A stretch of 64,000 bases of DNA from Myxococcales bacterium (GTDB taxonomy: Bacteria; Myxococcota_A; Polyangia; Polyangiales; Polyangiaceae), in the NCBI GenBank assembly GCA_016720545.1, contig JADKKK010000006.1, positions 421,709 through 485,708 on the forward strand. The letters run 5' to 3'. Shown here one piece after another: positions 32,571-41,047 of this stretch (position 1 is the first letter of the stretch; each line of letters starts with the position of its first letter). Under the pieces are notes generated by a model. It saw nothing but the letters and a program-made list of their open reading frames with translations. It ran no database searches and was not told the origin of the DNA. The translations under genes were made by a program, and so were the position numbers.

Positions 32571-32663
32571 CAGGGGCCTGCACGAGGTGGAGCTCCCCCC
32601 CAGCTCGCCTTCGAACGACGAGCGCCTGGAGCTAACAACGTCGTCGTCGCGCGCTGCGCCCGG

Positions 32664-33398
32664 CTACTTCGGGCCCTGCTGCTGGGTCGGCGCGACCGCG
32701 AAGACGAGCACGTACTGCTGCGGCAGCGCGACCTCTCGCACCTTGGTGAGGCCCGCGCGCGCGGCCGTGGCGACCACCTCCTCGGCGGCGAGCCTGTGCT
32801 CGGGCGGCGGGCCCATGGTGGCGCCCTTCGCGAAGTCGACGATCGCGACGCGGCCGCCCGGGCGCAGGCGCTCGCGGAGCTTGGCGAAGTACGCGTCGCG
32901 CGCGTCGATGTGGTGGAGCGTGTCGACGACGAGGATGACGTCGACCGCCTCCGGGATCTTCGGATCGTGCGGCGCGGCCTGAATGGCCACGATCCCGGGC
33001 AAGGCCTCTCGCTTCGCGCGCTCGGCGAGATACCGCACCATGTCGGCCTCCACGTCGATGGCGAACACCTTCCCCTCGGGCACGCGACGGGCCAGGCGGA
33101 CGGAGAAGTACCCGGTGCCGGCGCCCACGTCCGCCACCAGGCTCTTGGGCGTGAGCTCGAGCGCGTCCAGCACGGTGTCCGGTCTCTGCCATTCGTCGCG
33201 CTCAGGCGCGTCGAACACCTTCGTCCACCCCTCGGCGCCGTCGAATCGCTTGTGGAGCCCCTGCCCGTGGTGACTGTGGCCGTGCGGCGCGGGGCCGTGA
33301 GGCGGAGGCGGCGGCGGGGAGAGCGGCGACGGCGGCGAGGCGCAGCCGGCCGCGGCGAGCCCGACGAAGCAGAGCGGGGTGACGACTCGACGCCTCAT
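32664..33398 (-). CDS. Lipoprotein with class I SAM-dependent methyltransferase domain
   Basis: The ATG at 33398 starts a 244-residue protein with signal peptide and lipobox AAGC (Cys 18), then a Pro/His linker. The methyltransferase domain follows: VADVGAGTGYFSVRLA (SAM site), VFAIDVEADMV, VDVILVVDTLHHI (motif IV region) and LRPGGRVAIVDF. These are complete motifs of a Rossmann methyltransferase, yet a lipobox would send it out of the cytoplasm, where SAM is not normally available. A similar protein with the same order (lipobox, linker, GAGSGYF) is encoded at 43241. Alternatively the leader may stay in the inner membrane with the domain inside. Confidence 0.82.
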   Translation of the reverse strand: MRRRVVTPLCFVGLAAAGCASPPSPLSPPPPPPHGPAPHGHSHHGQGLHKRFDGAEGWTKVFDAPERDEWQRPDTVLDALELTPKSLVADVGAGTGYFSVRLARRVPEGKVFAIDVEADMVRYLAERAKREALPGIVAIQAAPHDPKIPEAVDVILVVDTLHHIDARDAYFAKLRERLRPGGRVAIVDFAKGATMGPPPEHRLAAEEVVATAARAGLTKVREVALPQQYVLVFAVAPTQQQGPK

Positions 33399-33499
33399 GA
33401 TGCGATCTCCACTTGCGGAACCCCTAGCACGCCGAGAGCGCTCAGCGCACACGGCCGCGCGACGCGGGCGAGGGCCTCGATCCCGGATACCATGGGGAG

Positions 33500-35137
33500 A
33501 TGCGACGCCGACTGCCCCTCCTCCTCGCGTTCACCGCCCTGCTCGCGCTCGCCGCGATCTCCCGCTCCGCGCGCGCCGACAGCACGATCACCCTGGAGGG
33601 CGACGTGCCCACGGGCGGCCCCGAACATTTCTTCGTGCCCTTCGAAGTGCCGGCGGGCACGAAGGAGCTCGAGATCGAGCACGACGATCTCTCCGCGACG
33701 AACATCCTCGATTTCGGGCTCGACGACGCGCAGGGCTACCGCGGCTGGGGCGGCGGCACAGACGAGCACGTGGTCCTGAACGAGCGCGCCGCGAGCCGCG
33801 CCTACGTCCCGGGCCCGCTCGATCGCGGAGGCTTTCGGGTCGTCGTCGGCAAGGCCAAGCTCGTCGCCTCTCCCGCGAAATACCGGATCAAGCTCACGTT
33901 TCGCGACGCGCCCACGCTCGCGCCTCAGCCCGAGCGAAGGCCGTACGCCCCGTGGCCCGCGCTCGCCACGGGCGCGCGCTACTACGCGGGAGACTTCCAC
34001 GTGCACTCGCGCGAGAGCACCGACGCGAAGCCGACCCTCGACGAGATCGCGGCCTTCGCGCGCTCGCGCGGCCTCGACTTCGTCGAGATAAGCGACCACA
34101 ACACGGTGACCCAGCACGACCTCTTCGCGGACGCGCAGGCCCGCCAGGCGAGCCTGCTCTTCGTGCCCGGGATCGAGCTCACCACCTACGCTGGCCACGC
34201 GAACGCGATCGGCGCGACGCGCTTCGTCGACCACCGCCTGGGCCAGCCCGGGGTGACCATGGGCGGCGCCGTGGACGCGGTCCTGGCGCAGGGGGCGGTC
34301 TTCTCCATCAACCACCCCCTGCTGGATCTCGGCGACGTGTGCATCGGCTGCGCGTGGAAGCACGACGTCGCACCCGACAAGGTCGGCGGCTACGAGCTCG
34401 GCACCGGCGGTCAGAAGGAGGGCGCGCGCCTCTTCCTCGACGTCACTCTCGCGGCGTGGGAGGCGCTGCTCGACCGTGGCTCGCACGCAGCGGCGATGGG
34501 CGGCGGCGACGACCACGCCGCGGGCAAGGCGACGGGCGCGTTCGCGAGCCCGCTCGGCAGCCCGACCACGCTCGTCTATGCGACCGAGCTCTCCGCCCCG
34601 GCCATCGTCGACGCGGTGAAGCGCGGGCGCACGGTGGTGAAGCTGCAAGGCCCAGAGGACCCCATGGTGGAGCTCTCCACGGAGGGCGGCGGGCTCCCCG
34701 GCGATCGCCTCCGCGCGCGGAGCGTGCGTGTGCGCGCCAAGGTCACGGGCGGGCGCGGACACCGAGTGCGCTTCGTGCGCGACGGCGCCGTGGACACCGA
34801 AGCCGAGATCACGAGCGATCCCTTCACGCTCGAGTCCACCGTGAGCGAGGCGACCCTCTCGACCGCGAAGCCTGGGCGAGAGCTCCGCGTTCGCGCCGAG
34901 GTGGTGGTCGACGACCGACCGCGCACGATCACGAGCCACCTGTTCTTCACCTACGACCCCGCCGGCTCCGCGGCGGCCGAGCGCGACGCGGTCGCGCCAG
35001 GCCCCGGGTCGGGCTGCGGCGTGGCGCCCGCGGGCGGAGGCGTGTCGCTCGCGATCGCGTCTTCGGCGGTCGCGCTCGTGGCCTATCGCCGGCGGCGGCG
35101 CGCGCTCGGGGCCGCCGGCGCAGACCGCGCGGCGTGA
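33500..35137 (+). CDS. Secreted PHP-domain phosphoesterase-like protein with MYXO-CTERM-like tail
   Basis: This 545-residue protein begins with a signal peptide (cleavage near SARADS), then a beta-sandwich-like region to about residue 155. The PHP (polymerase and histidinol phosphatase) domain carries its metal ligands: GDFHVHSRESTDA, EISDHN, PGIELT, INHP and a late GGDDHA. PHP proteins hydrolyse phosphoesters with two or three metals. After a C-terminal beta region comes GSGCGVAPAGGG, a hydrophobic helix and YRRRRR, the MYXO-CTERM pattern, so it is expected to be sorted to the surface. Secreted PHP proteins are uncommon, and the substrate is unknown. A TACCAT hexamer and GGGGAG stand just before the ATG. 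Confidence 0.83.
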   Translation: MRRRLPLLLAFTALLALAAISRSARADSTITLEGDVPTGGPEHFFVPFEVPAGTKELEIEHDDLSATNILDFGLDDAQGYRGWGGGTDEHVVLNERAASRAYVPGPLDRGGFRVVVGKAKLVASPAKYRIKLTFRDAPTLAPQPERRPYAPWPALATGARYYAGDFHVHSRESTDAKPTLDEIAAFARSRGLDFVEISDHNTVTQHDLFADAQARQASLLFVPGIELTTYAGHANAIGATRFVDHRLGQPGVTMGGAVDAVLAQGAVFSINHPLLDLGDVCIGCAWKHDVAPDKVGGYELGTGGQKEGARLFLDVTLAAWEALLDRGSHAAAMGGGDDHAAGKATGAFASPLGSPTTLVYATELSAPAIVDAVKRGRTVVKLQGPEDPMVELSTEGGGLPGDRLRARSVRVRAKVTGGRGHRVRFVRDGAVDTEAEITSDPFTLESTVSEATLSTAKPGRELRVRAEVVVDDRPRTITSHLFFTYDPAGSAAAERDAVAPGPGSGCGVAPAGGGVSLAIASSAVALVAYRRRRRALGAAGADRAA

Positions 35138-35252
35138 GCGGCGATCTTGACAGCGCGTGTCCGCGAGGCCTCCGCCACGAGGTCTCCATCGTGTTCCCGC
35201 GACCGGCCCGTTCACTACCCATCAAGGGGATGTTCGTCGGCGAGTGCTGGAC

Positions 35253-35283
35253 GATCGCGGGATCGTGGGATCGCGGGATCCTG
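35253..35283. repeat. Short tandem GGGATCGYG repeat
   Basis: About three copies of a 9-bp unit lie between the PHP gene and the quinone oxidoreductase gene (which ends at 35289). The repeat is tiny and no function is evident. Confidence 0.6.
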
Positions 35284-35288
35284 AGGGG

Positions 35289-36434
35289 TTATGGGTGCAC
35301 GACGCACCCGCCGACCACCTCGCCGCTCCACTTCGCGCGCATCGCCTCTTTGATCTCGGCGAGCGGGAACGTGTGGGACACGTGCGGGGTGATGCGCCCC
35401 TCCCCCGCCCACGCGAGCACCTGCGCGAGGCGCGGGGCGCGGATCGACGGATCGCGGATCGTGGAGATGACCGCAGGGCAGCCGAGCACGTCGACGCCCT
35501 TCATCATGATGAGGTTCGTGGGGAGCTGGTTCGCGTTCGGCGCGCCGCGCCCGCCCTTGCCTCGGGACACGCTCGGCGTCGACGCCCACCCCACGAGGAG
35601 GAAGCGCGCGCCGAACGCCACGCAGCGGAGGCTCTCCACCGAGATGGGCCCGCCCACACCGTCGTACACGACGTCGACGCCGCGACCGTCGGTGAGGGCT
35701 CGCACCCGGTCGCGCAGCGAGCTGAGCCCGTCGGGAGCGTCGTCGGGGCCCACACGCAGGAGGTGATCGGCGCCGTGCGCGGCGACGAGATCGAGCTTGG
35801 CGGCCGAGCGCCCCGTCGCGATGACGGTCGCCCCGAGGAGCTTCGCGATCTGCACCGCGGCGAGGCCCGTGGCCCCGGAGGCGCCGTGGATGAGCACGGT
35901 CTCGCCCGCCTGGAGGCGCCCTCGCGCGATGAGGCAGTGGTAGGCGGTCTCGTAGTTGCCGAGCAGGTTGCAGGCGGCGTCGAGGGAGAGGGCGCCCGGT
36001 ACGCGCAGGATGGCCTCGCGCGGAGCGACCGCGTACGTGGCCCATCCACCCCAGCGCTGGTAGTCGCCGAGCGTGCGCGGCCCCGCGAGGAAGGGGTCGA
36101 CCAGCACCTCCTGACCCAGGGTCAGCTCGGGCTGCCCAGGCGCGTTCGCCTCGGGACCGAGCCACGCGATCGCGCCAGCGTACTCGAGCCCCGGCGTGTA
36201 CGGCGGCTTGGGCAGGTGCTGGTACTGGCCGCTCGTCATGATGAGGTCGACCCAGCCGACCGAGGCGCTCTTCACGTGCACGATGACGTCGCGCGGCGAG
36301 AGCGAGGCGACGTCGATGGGCGGCATCGGCTCGAGCGCGATGCGCTCGATGGCCTCGGGCGGCGTCTCGGCGAGCTCCGTGACGACAGCGCGGACGGCGG
36401 CGGGGGCGGGCGCGCCCTGCGAGGAGTCGTACAT
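35289..36434 (-). CDS. Zinc-type alcohol dehydrogenase/quinone oxidoreductase family protein
   Basis: From the ATG at 36434 the protein is 381 residues. It has the GroES-like front half (PYTPGLEYAGAI, QEVLVDP) and the Rossmann half with VLIHGASGATGLAAVQIAKLLGATVIATG, where the GASGATG variant of the nucleotide loop favours NADPH-linked quinone oxidoreductases. The zinc-binding cysteines of classical alcohol dehydrogenases are missing, which also fits that class. The enzyme probably reduces enones or quinones in the cytoplasm. The ATG is preceded at 7 nt by TACGCT, and the stop lies beside the small repeat at 35253. Confidence 0.87.
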   Translation of the reverse strand: MYDSSQGAPAPAAVRAVVTELAETPPEAIERIALEPMPPIDVASLSPRDVIVHVKSASVGWVDLIMTSGQYQHLPKPPYTPGLEYAGAIAWLGPEANAPGQPELTLGQEVLVDPFLAGPRTLGDYQRWGGWATYAVAPREAILRVPGALSLDAACNLLGNYETAYHCLIARGRLQAGETVLIHGASGATGLAAVQIAKLLGATVIATGRSAAKLDLVAAHGADHLLRVGPDDAPDGLSSLRDRVRALTDGRGVDVVYDGVGGPISVESLRCVAFGARFLLVGWASTPSVSRGKGGRGAPNANQLPTNLIMMKGVDVLGCPAVISTIRDPSIRAPRLAQVLAWAGEGRITPHVSHTFPLAEIKEAMRAKWSGEVVGGCVVHP

Positions 36435-36441
36435 TGGCGCG

Positions 36442-36447
36442 AGCGTA
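36442..36447 (-). promoter_or_regulatory. Probable -10 hexamer TACGCT for the oxidoreductase gene
   Basis: On the minus strand TACGCT is followed by CGCGCCA (7 nt) and ATG; the spacer holds no ribosome site. Confidence 0.45.
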
Positions 36448-36576
36448 TCGCGGCACGAGCGCCTCGCAAGCGCGTCGCGAGCGCGAGCGCGCGAGGCGAG
36501 CGCTGCTAGGCCAGCGCTGCTAGGCTCGAAAGATCCGCGCCGACTTCCGCCGCACCGAAGGAGCCCACTCGCCCGT

Positions 36577-38349
36577 ATGAACGATCCCCGCCTCGCACGC
36601 CTCGCTCGTTCGTCCCGCTCCCCCTCGCCCGGCGCGCGCGCCTGGGCCGCGCTGCTCGTCGCCCTCGCGGCGTGCGCGCCCCTCGCCGCGTGCGGCGACA
36701 GCGACCCGCCGATCGACGAAGCCGACGCCGCCGACGCGGCGCCCCCCACGGACGACGCGACGCCGCCACGCGACACTAGCCCGCCGACCGACGCGAGCCC
36801 GCCCGATGGCGGGCGCGACGGGTCCACCGACGCGACGGCCGACGGCGCCCGCGACGCGACCGCCGACGCGCGCGACGCGGCCCCAGGCACCTGCGCCACG
36901 GACGACGACTGCGAGGGCCGCTGCGTCGGCGGGACCTGCGCCGCGCCCACGCACACCGACGGGAAGGTCTCCCCGAGCCTCGGCGAGACCGACATCGACT
37001 GCGGCGGCCCCACCGCACCGACCAAGTGCGGCGAGGCCAAGAGCTGCGCCCTCGACCGCGACTGCTCCACCGCGGTGTGCAGCACGGGGAAGAAGTGCGT
37101 CGTCGGCGCCTCGTGCCGCGGCGGCCCCAACGGGCCCTCGGGCGTCGACACGTGCGGCACCGGTGAGCCCGGGACGGCAGGGGCCGTCGTCGAGAGCTGC
37201 TGTCGCTCGCTCCCGCTGCCCACGCGCACGACCCGACGCCTCGACCGCTACGAGATCACCGGGGGGCGTGTGCGCGCCTTCCTCGACGGCCTCGCCGCGG
37301 CCAATGGCGGCGTCGCGAACGTGCGCGCGTACGCCCTGGCGTACGCCGCGGCCAACCCCACCTCGCAGCTGGCCGAAGTGTTGAACGGCTACCCGGGGCT
37401 CCTCGACGTGCTGCCCGATCGCGCCGGCCCGAGCGCGCGCTTCCCCATGCCGGTGCACCTCGGCGCGTTCCCGCTCGACCCCATCAACGCGCTGGATGGG
37501 TGCTTCGTCGGCGACGGCGGCTACGGCCACGCCACCTACTGGCAGCCCTCGACCCACATCAAGCCCTATGGCATCGGCTACGTCGACGGGACGGGCTTCG
37601 CCGACGGCGTGCGCAAGTACAGCCGCGAGGAGCTCGACAAGAAACCTGTAAACTGCATGATGCCCCTCCTCCTCGCCAGCTTCTGCGCGTGGGACGGCGG
37701 CGAGCTCGCGCGCACCGACGACTTCCGCGAGGTGTGGGGCCGGCGCCCCGAGGTGATCGGCGCCACCACGGTGTACATCCCGTGGGCCACGCTGCTCAAC
37801 GTGGGCCAGTTCAACTGGCGCAACGGGCACGGCACCACCTGCAACCCCGCCTGGCCCGGCTGCGTGAACCCACAGCGCTATTTCTACGTCTTCCCCACCA
37901 TCCGTCCGGACGGTCAGGGTCACCTGCCGGCCGACGACGACACGCCGGCGATCGCGGCGCCCGGGCGCTTCCCGCTCGACGTCACGGCCATCAAGTCCGC
38001 GGGCGGCGACGGGTGGTACGACATCGGCGGCAACCTCATGGAGGCGGCGTGGCCCACGTCGCAAGGAGCGATCAACCCGGGCGCGAGCCAGGTGACCGAC
38101 GTGTGCGACGTGACCGCGGGCCCAGGGTTCGGCGAGGAGGCGTGCGTGCGACGCGGCAACAACGGGGTGCTCCGCTACGCGGGCCCGCTCCCGCACGTGG
38201 CGCTCGTCGGCTCCAGCTTCGAGGGGCACTCGCGCAGGAGCGAGCGTTACCTGTCGGCGGCCGCGCCGAACGAGACGCTCATCGTCGCTGGCGACCTCAA
38301 GCCCGCGACGTTCCAGTACGGAAAGGTCGGCGCGAGGTGCGCTCGGTAG
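36577..38349 (+). CDS. Large lipoprotein with FGE/SUMF1-like C-terminal domain
   Basis: This 590-residue protein has lipobox LAAC (Cys 29), a linker of Ala/Asp/Pro to about residue 105, one Cys-rich module (CATDDDCEGRCVGGTC, TDIDCGGPTAPTKC, AKSCALDRDC) and a C-terminal FGE-like region from about residue 220. The latter opens with CCRSLPLPTRTTRRLDRYEITGG and contains MMPLLLASFCAWDGGELART, GGWYDIGGNLMEAAW and a final FQYGKVGARCAR. Compared with a true FGE, the C-terminal landmarks are present but extra Cys pairs are added. The protein at 56812 is a relative with four Cys modules. A surface ligand-binding role is inferred; a TAGGCT hexamer is 50 nt upstream. Confidence 0.78.
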   Translation: MNDPRLARLARSSRSPSPGARAWAALLVALAACAPLAACGDSDPPIDEADAADAAPPTDDATPPRDTSPPTDASPPDGGRDGSTDATADGARDATADARDAAPGTCATDDDCEGRCVGGTCAAPTHTDGKVSPSLGETDIDCGGPTAPTKCGEAKSCALDRDCSTAVCSTGKKCVVGASCRGGPNGPSGVDTCGTGEPGTAGAVVESCCRSLPLPTRTTRRLDRYEITGGRVRAFLDGLAAANGGVANVRAYALAYAAANPTSQLAEVLNGYPGLLDVLPDRAGPSARFPMPVHLGAFPLDPINALDGCFVGDGGYGHATYWQPSTHIKPYGIGYVDGTGFADGVRKYSREELDKKPVNCMMPLLLASFCAWDGGELARTDDFREVWGRRPEVIGATTVYIPWATLLNVGQFNWRNGHGTTCNPAWPGCVNPQRYFYVFPTIRPDGQGHLPADDDTPAIAAPGRFPLDVTAIKSAGGDGWYDIGGNLMEAAWPTSQGAINPGASQVTDVCDVTAGPGFGEEACVRRGNNGVLRYAGPLPHVALVGSSFEGHSRRSERYLSAAAPNETLIVAGDLKPATFQYGKVGARCAR

Positions 38350-38432
38350 CTGCGCGAGGCGCCCGCCTCTCGCGCTCCGCGATCCGCGCGCGCACGCGAG
38401 CGCGGCGGGTGCACGGGCCGTCGACCCTCGTG

Positions 38433-38438
38433 TAGGCT
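38433..38438 (+). promoter_or_regulatory. Probable -10 hexamer TAGGCT
   Basis: Six nt (CGGGCT) separate the hexamer from the GTG start at 38445. This supports that GTG over later candidates. Confidence 0.45.
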
Positions 38439-38444
38439 CGGGCT

Positions 38445-39608
38445 GTGCTCCGCCGAAGTCGTCTCCCCTCCTCTGTCGCGGCTGCTGCGGCCTCGCTCTT
38501 CCCGCTCTGGTGGACCCTCACCGCCTGCGGCGAGCCGCCCCCGCCTCCGCGCGCGCCCGAGCCAGCTCCCACGCCGGCGCCTCCGCCCAAGCCCGCGCCC
38601 GCTCCGGCGGCCCCCGTCACGGTCGAGCCACCCAAGCTCACCGCGGCGCCGCTCAACGCGCCTGCGCGGTTCGCGTGCAAGCTCGCCCCCATGGTGTGGT
38701 CCGCCAAGACGCTGAAGCTCCAGCGCGCGCCCGGAGCGAAGCCGTTCGCGAGCTTCACCCAGTCGGCGGCGCTCGCCGCGACGATCCCAGCGGGCGAGGC
38801 GAGCGCGGAGGGCCTGTACCTCGAGGCCAAGCTCGGCGGGGTCGACGCGCGCGGCTACGTCGAGGCCGACGCCGTCCCGCTCTACCCGGCGGGCGCGATC
38901 GCGCTGCAGGGTGTGGCGGTCATCGCGCCCGGGCAAGCGCTCGCGTGGCAGAAGGCCGAGGTCGACGCGGTCAGCTTCACTGTGCCGCTCGACCCGCGCG
39001 TCGCGCTCGGTCCCTCGGCGGCCACGTCGATCACCACGAGCCAGCCGTGCGCCTATTTCGGCACCAAGCCCGCCGCGTTCGACCCGCTCACGGTGACGGG
39101 CTCGACCTCCCGGGAGGTCAACATCCCGAAGCAAGCCAAGATCCCGCTGTCCACGCAGCCGGGTGGACCACCCGCGGTCGTGTTCGATTTTACCGCGCGC
39201 ACCGAGAACCTGGACGTCCTCGCGCGGAACGGGCTCGAGGTGCTCGTCGGCTACAAGACTCCGGGGTACGTCCTCTACGGGTGGACCGCGCGCAGCCTGC
39301 TCGTCGGGCGAACGGAGACCGTTCAGCGCCCCCCGGTGCTGGCGACGCCGCCGCCGAGCGCCGCCCCGCGGAACACGTCGATGGGCTGGAAGAAGAAGCA
39401 GTGCGACGCGGCGCTCCCGCTCGTCGCGTCCCGCGGCGACGAAGCCTTCGTCTTCGCGACGGTCGCCGCCGGCACGCCGGTGGAGACCGCGGGCACGGTG
39501 CGTGGCGTCACGCTCGTGGCGCTCCCGGGGTCGGATCTCCTCCCCGCCGACGACGTCACCTTCGGCGTGGATCCTGCGGGCCTGCAGGGGTGCCGGGACC
39601 TCCCGTAG
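38445..39608 (+). CDS. Lipoprotein of unknown function
   Basis: The 387-residue product begins at a GTG and has a signal peptide with lipobox LTAC (Cys 28), then a Pro/Ala-rich linker to about residue 65. The rest shows two similar strands sets (FACKLAPMVWSAKTLKLQRAPGAKPF and a later RETENLDVLARNGLEVLVGYKTPGYVLYGWTARSLLVG) that suggest a repeated SH3-like or beta fold. No catalytic motif. It lies between the FGE-like lipoprotein and a small membrane protein, with no overlap. A binding or wall-related role would be speculation. Confidence 0.55.
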   Translation: MLRRSRLPSSVAAAAASLFPLWWTLTACGEPPPPPRAPEPAPTPAPPPKPAPAPAAPVTVEPPKLTAAPLNAPARFACKLAPMVWSAKTLKLQRAPGAKPFASFTQSAALAATIPAGEASAEGLYLEAKLGGVDARGYVEADAVPLYPAGAIALQGVAVIAPGQALAWQKAEVDAVSFTVPLDPRVALGPSAATSITTSQPCAYFGTKPAAFDPLTVTGSTSREVNIPKQAKIPLSTQPGGPPAVVFDFTARTENLDVLARNGLEVLVGYKTPGYVLYGWTARSLLVGRTETVQRPPVLATPPPSAAPRNTSMGWKKKQCDAALPLVASRGDEAFVFATVAAGTPVETAGTVRGVTLVALPGSDLLPADDVTFGVDPAGLQGCRDLP

Positions 39609-39733
39609 GCGCTGCGGCCTCTAGTTGCACAATACACACGTGCAGAGTGCATCCTCATGCCCCGGCGAGCCTCGGCCCGGGATTGGTTCGGCGCGAGGGA
39701 AGATTCGACGCCCGCCCGCCGTAGAGGCATCCC

Positions 39734-40168
39734 ATGGACTCTCTCCTCGAGCCCCTGCCTTCGACCGCCGCTCTCTCCGCGACCGGGCTCCCCGGCCCGT
39801 GGGCGTGTATGGAGTGCGGCCATCGGCAGGCGGACGCGGCCGCGTGCGAGGCGTGCGGCGACTCCCCGCTCCTCGACCTGCGCCTGCGCCTCACGCGCGA
39901 GACCCTGGCGGAGGTCGACGATCGTCGTCGCGCGAAACGGGGCGATCGAGTGCGCTACGCTTCGGTGCCCGTGGGCGTCGTGGTCGTGCTCCTCGCGTGC
40001 GAGCTCGTGCCAGGGGTGTCAGCCGTGCTCGTGCGCATCCTGCCCTTCTTCTTCGGCTACATCGCCGCGATGATCGGCGTCGCGCTCGGCGCGATGTTCG
40101 CGGTGAACGCGGCCCTCCCGTTCAGGGCGCGGTTCCCCTACCTCGCCGACTACGGACGAGAGTCGTAA
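39734..40168 (+). CDS. Small zinc-ribbon membrane protein
   Basis: The 144-residue protein has two CxxC pairs (CMECGHRQADAAACEACG, residues 25-42), which form a typical zinc ribbon, a charged linker and two hydrophobic segments near 80-98 and 103-125. This pattern occurs in many small bacterial membrane proteins of unknown function. Its convergent neighbour is the nucleotidyltransferase gene, 42 bp away. No known partner is seen. Confidence 0.6.
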   Translation: MDSLLEPLPSTAALSATGLPGPWACMECGHRQADAAACEACGDSPLLDLRLRLTRETLAEVDDRRRAKRGDRVRYASVPVGVVVVLLACELVPGVSAVLVRILPFFFGYIAAMIGVALGAMFAVNAALPFRARFPYLADYGRES

Positions 40169-40210
40169 TCGCGGGCGAGCGCCCGTCTTCGCGCGTCACC
40201 GCTCCGCGGC

Positions 40211-41047
40211 TCAGCGAAAGCGCGCTTTGCGCACGGAGAGGAGCCACGCGCGCACCTCGGCCTCGTTCGGGGGCTCGGCGGGGAGCGGGCTCTTCTCCGC
40301 CGCCGCGTCGAGGCGCGCGAGCGTGGCGTCGACCCGCGCGCGCCATGCCTCGAGCTCGAGGGGCTCGAGGCTCACGCGCTCGCCGGCGCGCTTCTGCTCC
40401 ACGAGCTCGGCGGCCTCCTCGAGGCCGTACACAGGGAGCAGCCGTGGGAGGCTCGCCTCGAGCGCGCCAGTCTCGAGGAGGTGCACGCCCGTGAGCGCGG
40501 TCCGGAGCACGTAGAGGAGCTTCTTCACCGAGGCGCCGTGCGCGAGCGCGCGGAGCTGGTTCTGCGCGAACCCACGGTAGTGCCGGTGAGCGCGGCGGCT
40601 GAGCGAGCGCTCGGCGAGGGGGCGGAGCTCGGCGAGCAGCGGTGACGCGTAGCAGACCGTGCGCCCGAGCACTCGCTCGAGGAAGTTCCCGTTGCCTTGC
40701 AGGATCCCCGCGAGCACATGCCCGAGCTCGTTCGACGTGTAGTCGATCTCCACGCCGTCGAGGACCTCGGCGCGATCGACCGTGGTGGCCGGCAGCTCGA
40801 AGCCGAGGAGCTCGGCCGTGTCGCAGACGTGGATGGCCTTGAGATCGAGATCGCTGTCCGGCGAGGGGAACCCGTAGGCGTGCGCGCCGCTCAGGTACAC
40901 GACGACGTGCTCGCGCTTCTGGCTCTCCTCGGCGAGCACGCGCGCCATCACGCCGCGCTCGCCCTCCGACAAGAGCCCCGCGAGCGGCTCCTCGGCTTCG
41001 CTCGTGACGGGCGCGGCGTCGGCGCGTGGTTCGCTCACTCGCTCCAC
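40211..41047 (-). CDS. COG3541-type predicted nucleotidyltransferase, shorter member of a pair
   Basis: This 278-residue protein has the nucleotidyltransferase signature VVYLSGAHAYGFPSPDSDLDLKAI. It includes G-[AS]-x-A-x-G and the S-D-x-D-x-K metal-binding stretch (about residues 52-69), as in DNA polymerase beta-superfamily enzymes of the COG3541 (YcgL) group, some of which accompany RNA-repair ligases. The C-terminal half is helical. It overlaps by 13 nt the upstream gene, whose product has the same motif, so the two are probably co-translated and may form a heterodimer or a two-step enzyme. The substrate (RNA, tRNA or protein) is unknown. Confidence 0.75.
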   Translation of the reverse strand: MERVSEPRADAAPVTSEAEEPLAGLLSEGERGVMARVLAEESQKREHVVVYLSGAHAYGFPSPDSDLDLKAIHVCDTAELLGFELPATTVDRAEVLDGVEIDYTSNELGHVLAGILQGNGNFLERVLGRTVCYASPLLAELRPLAERSLSRRAHRHYRGFAQNQLRALAHGASVKKLLYVLRTALTGVHLLETGALEASLPRLLPVYGLEEAAELVEQKRAGERVSLEPLELEAWRARVDATLARLDAAAEKSPLPAEPPNEAEVRAWLLSVRKARFR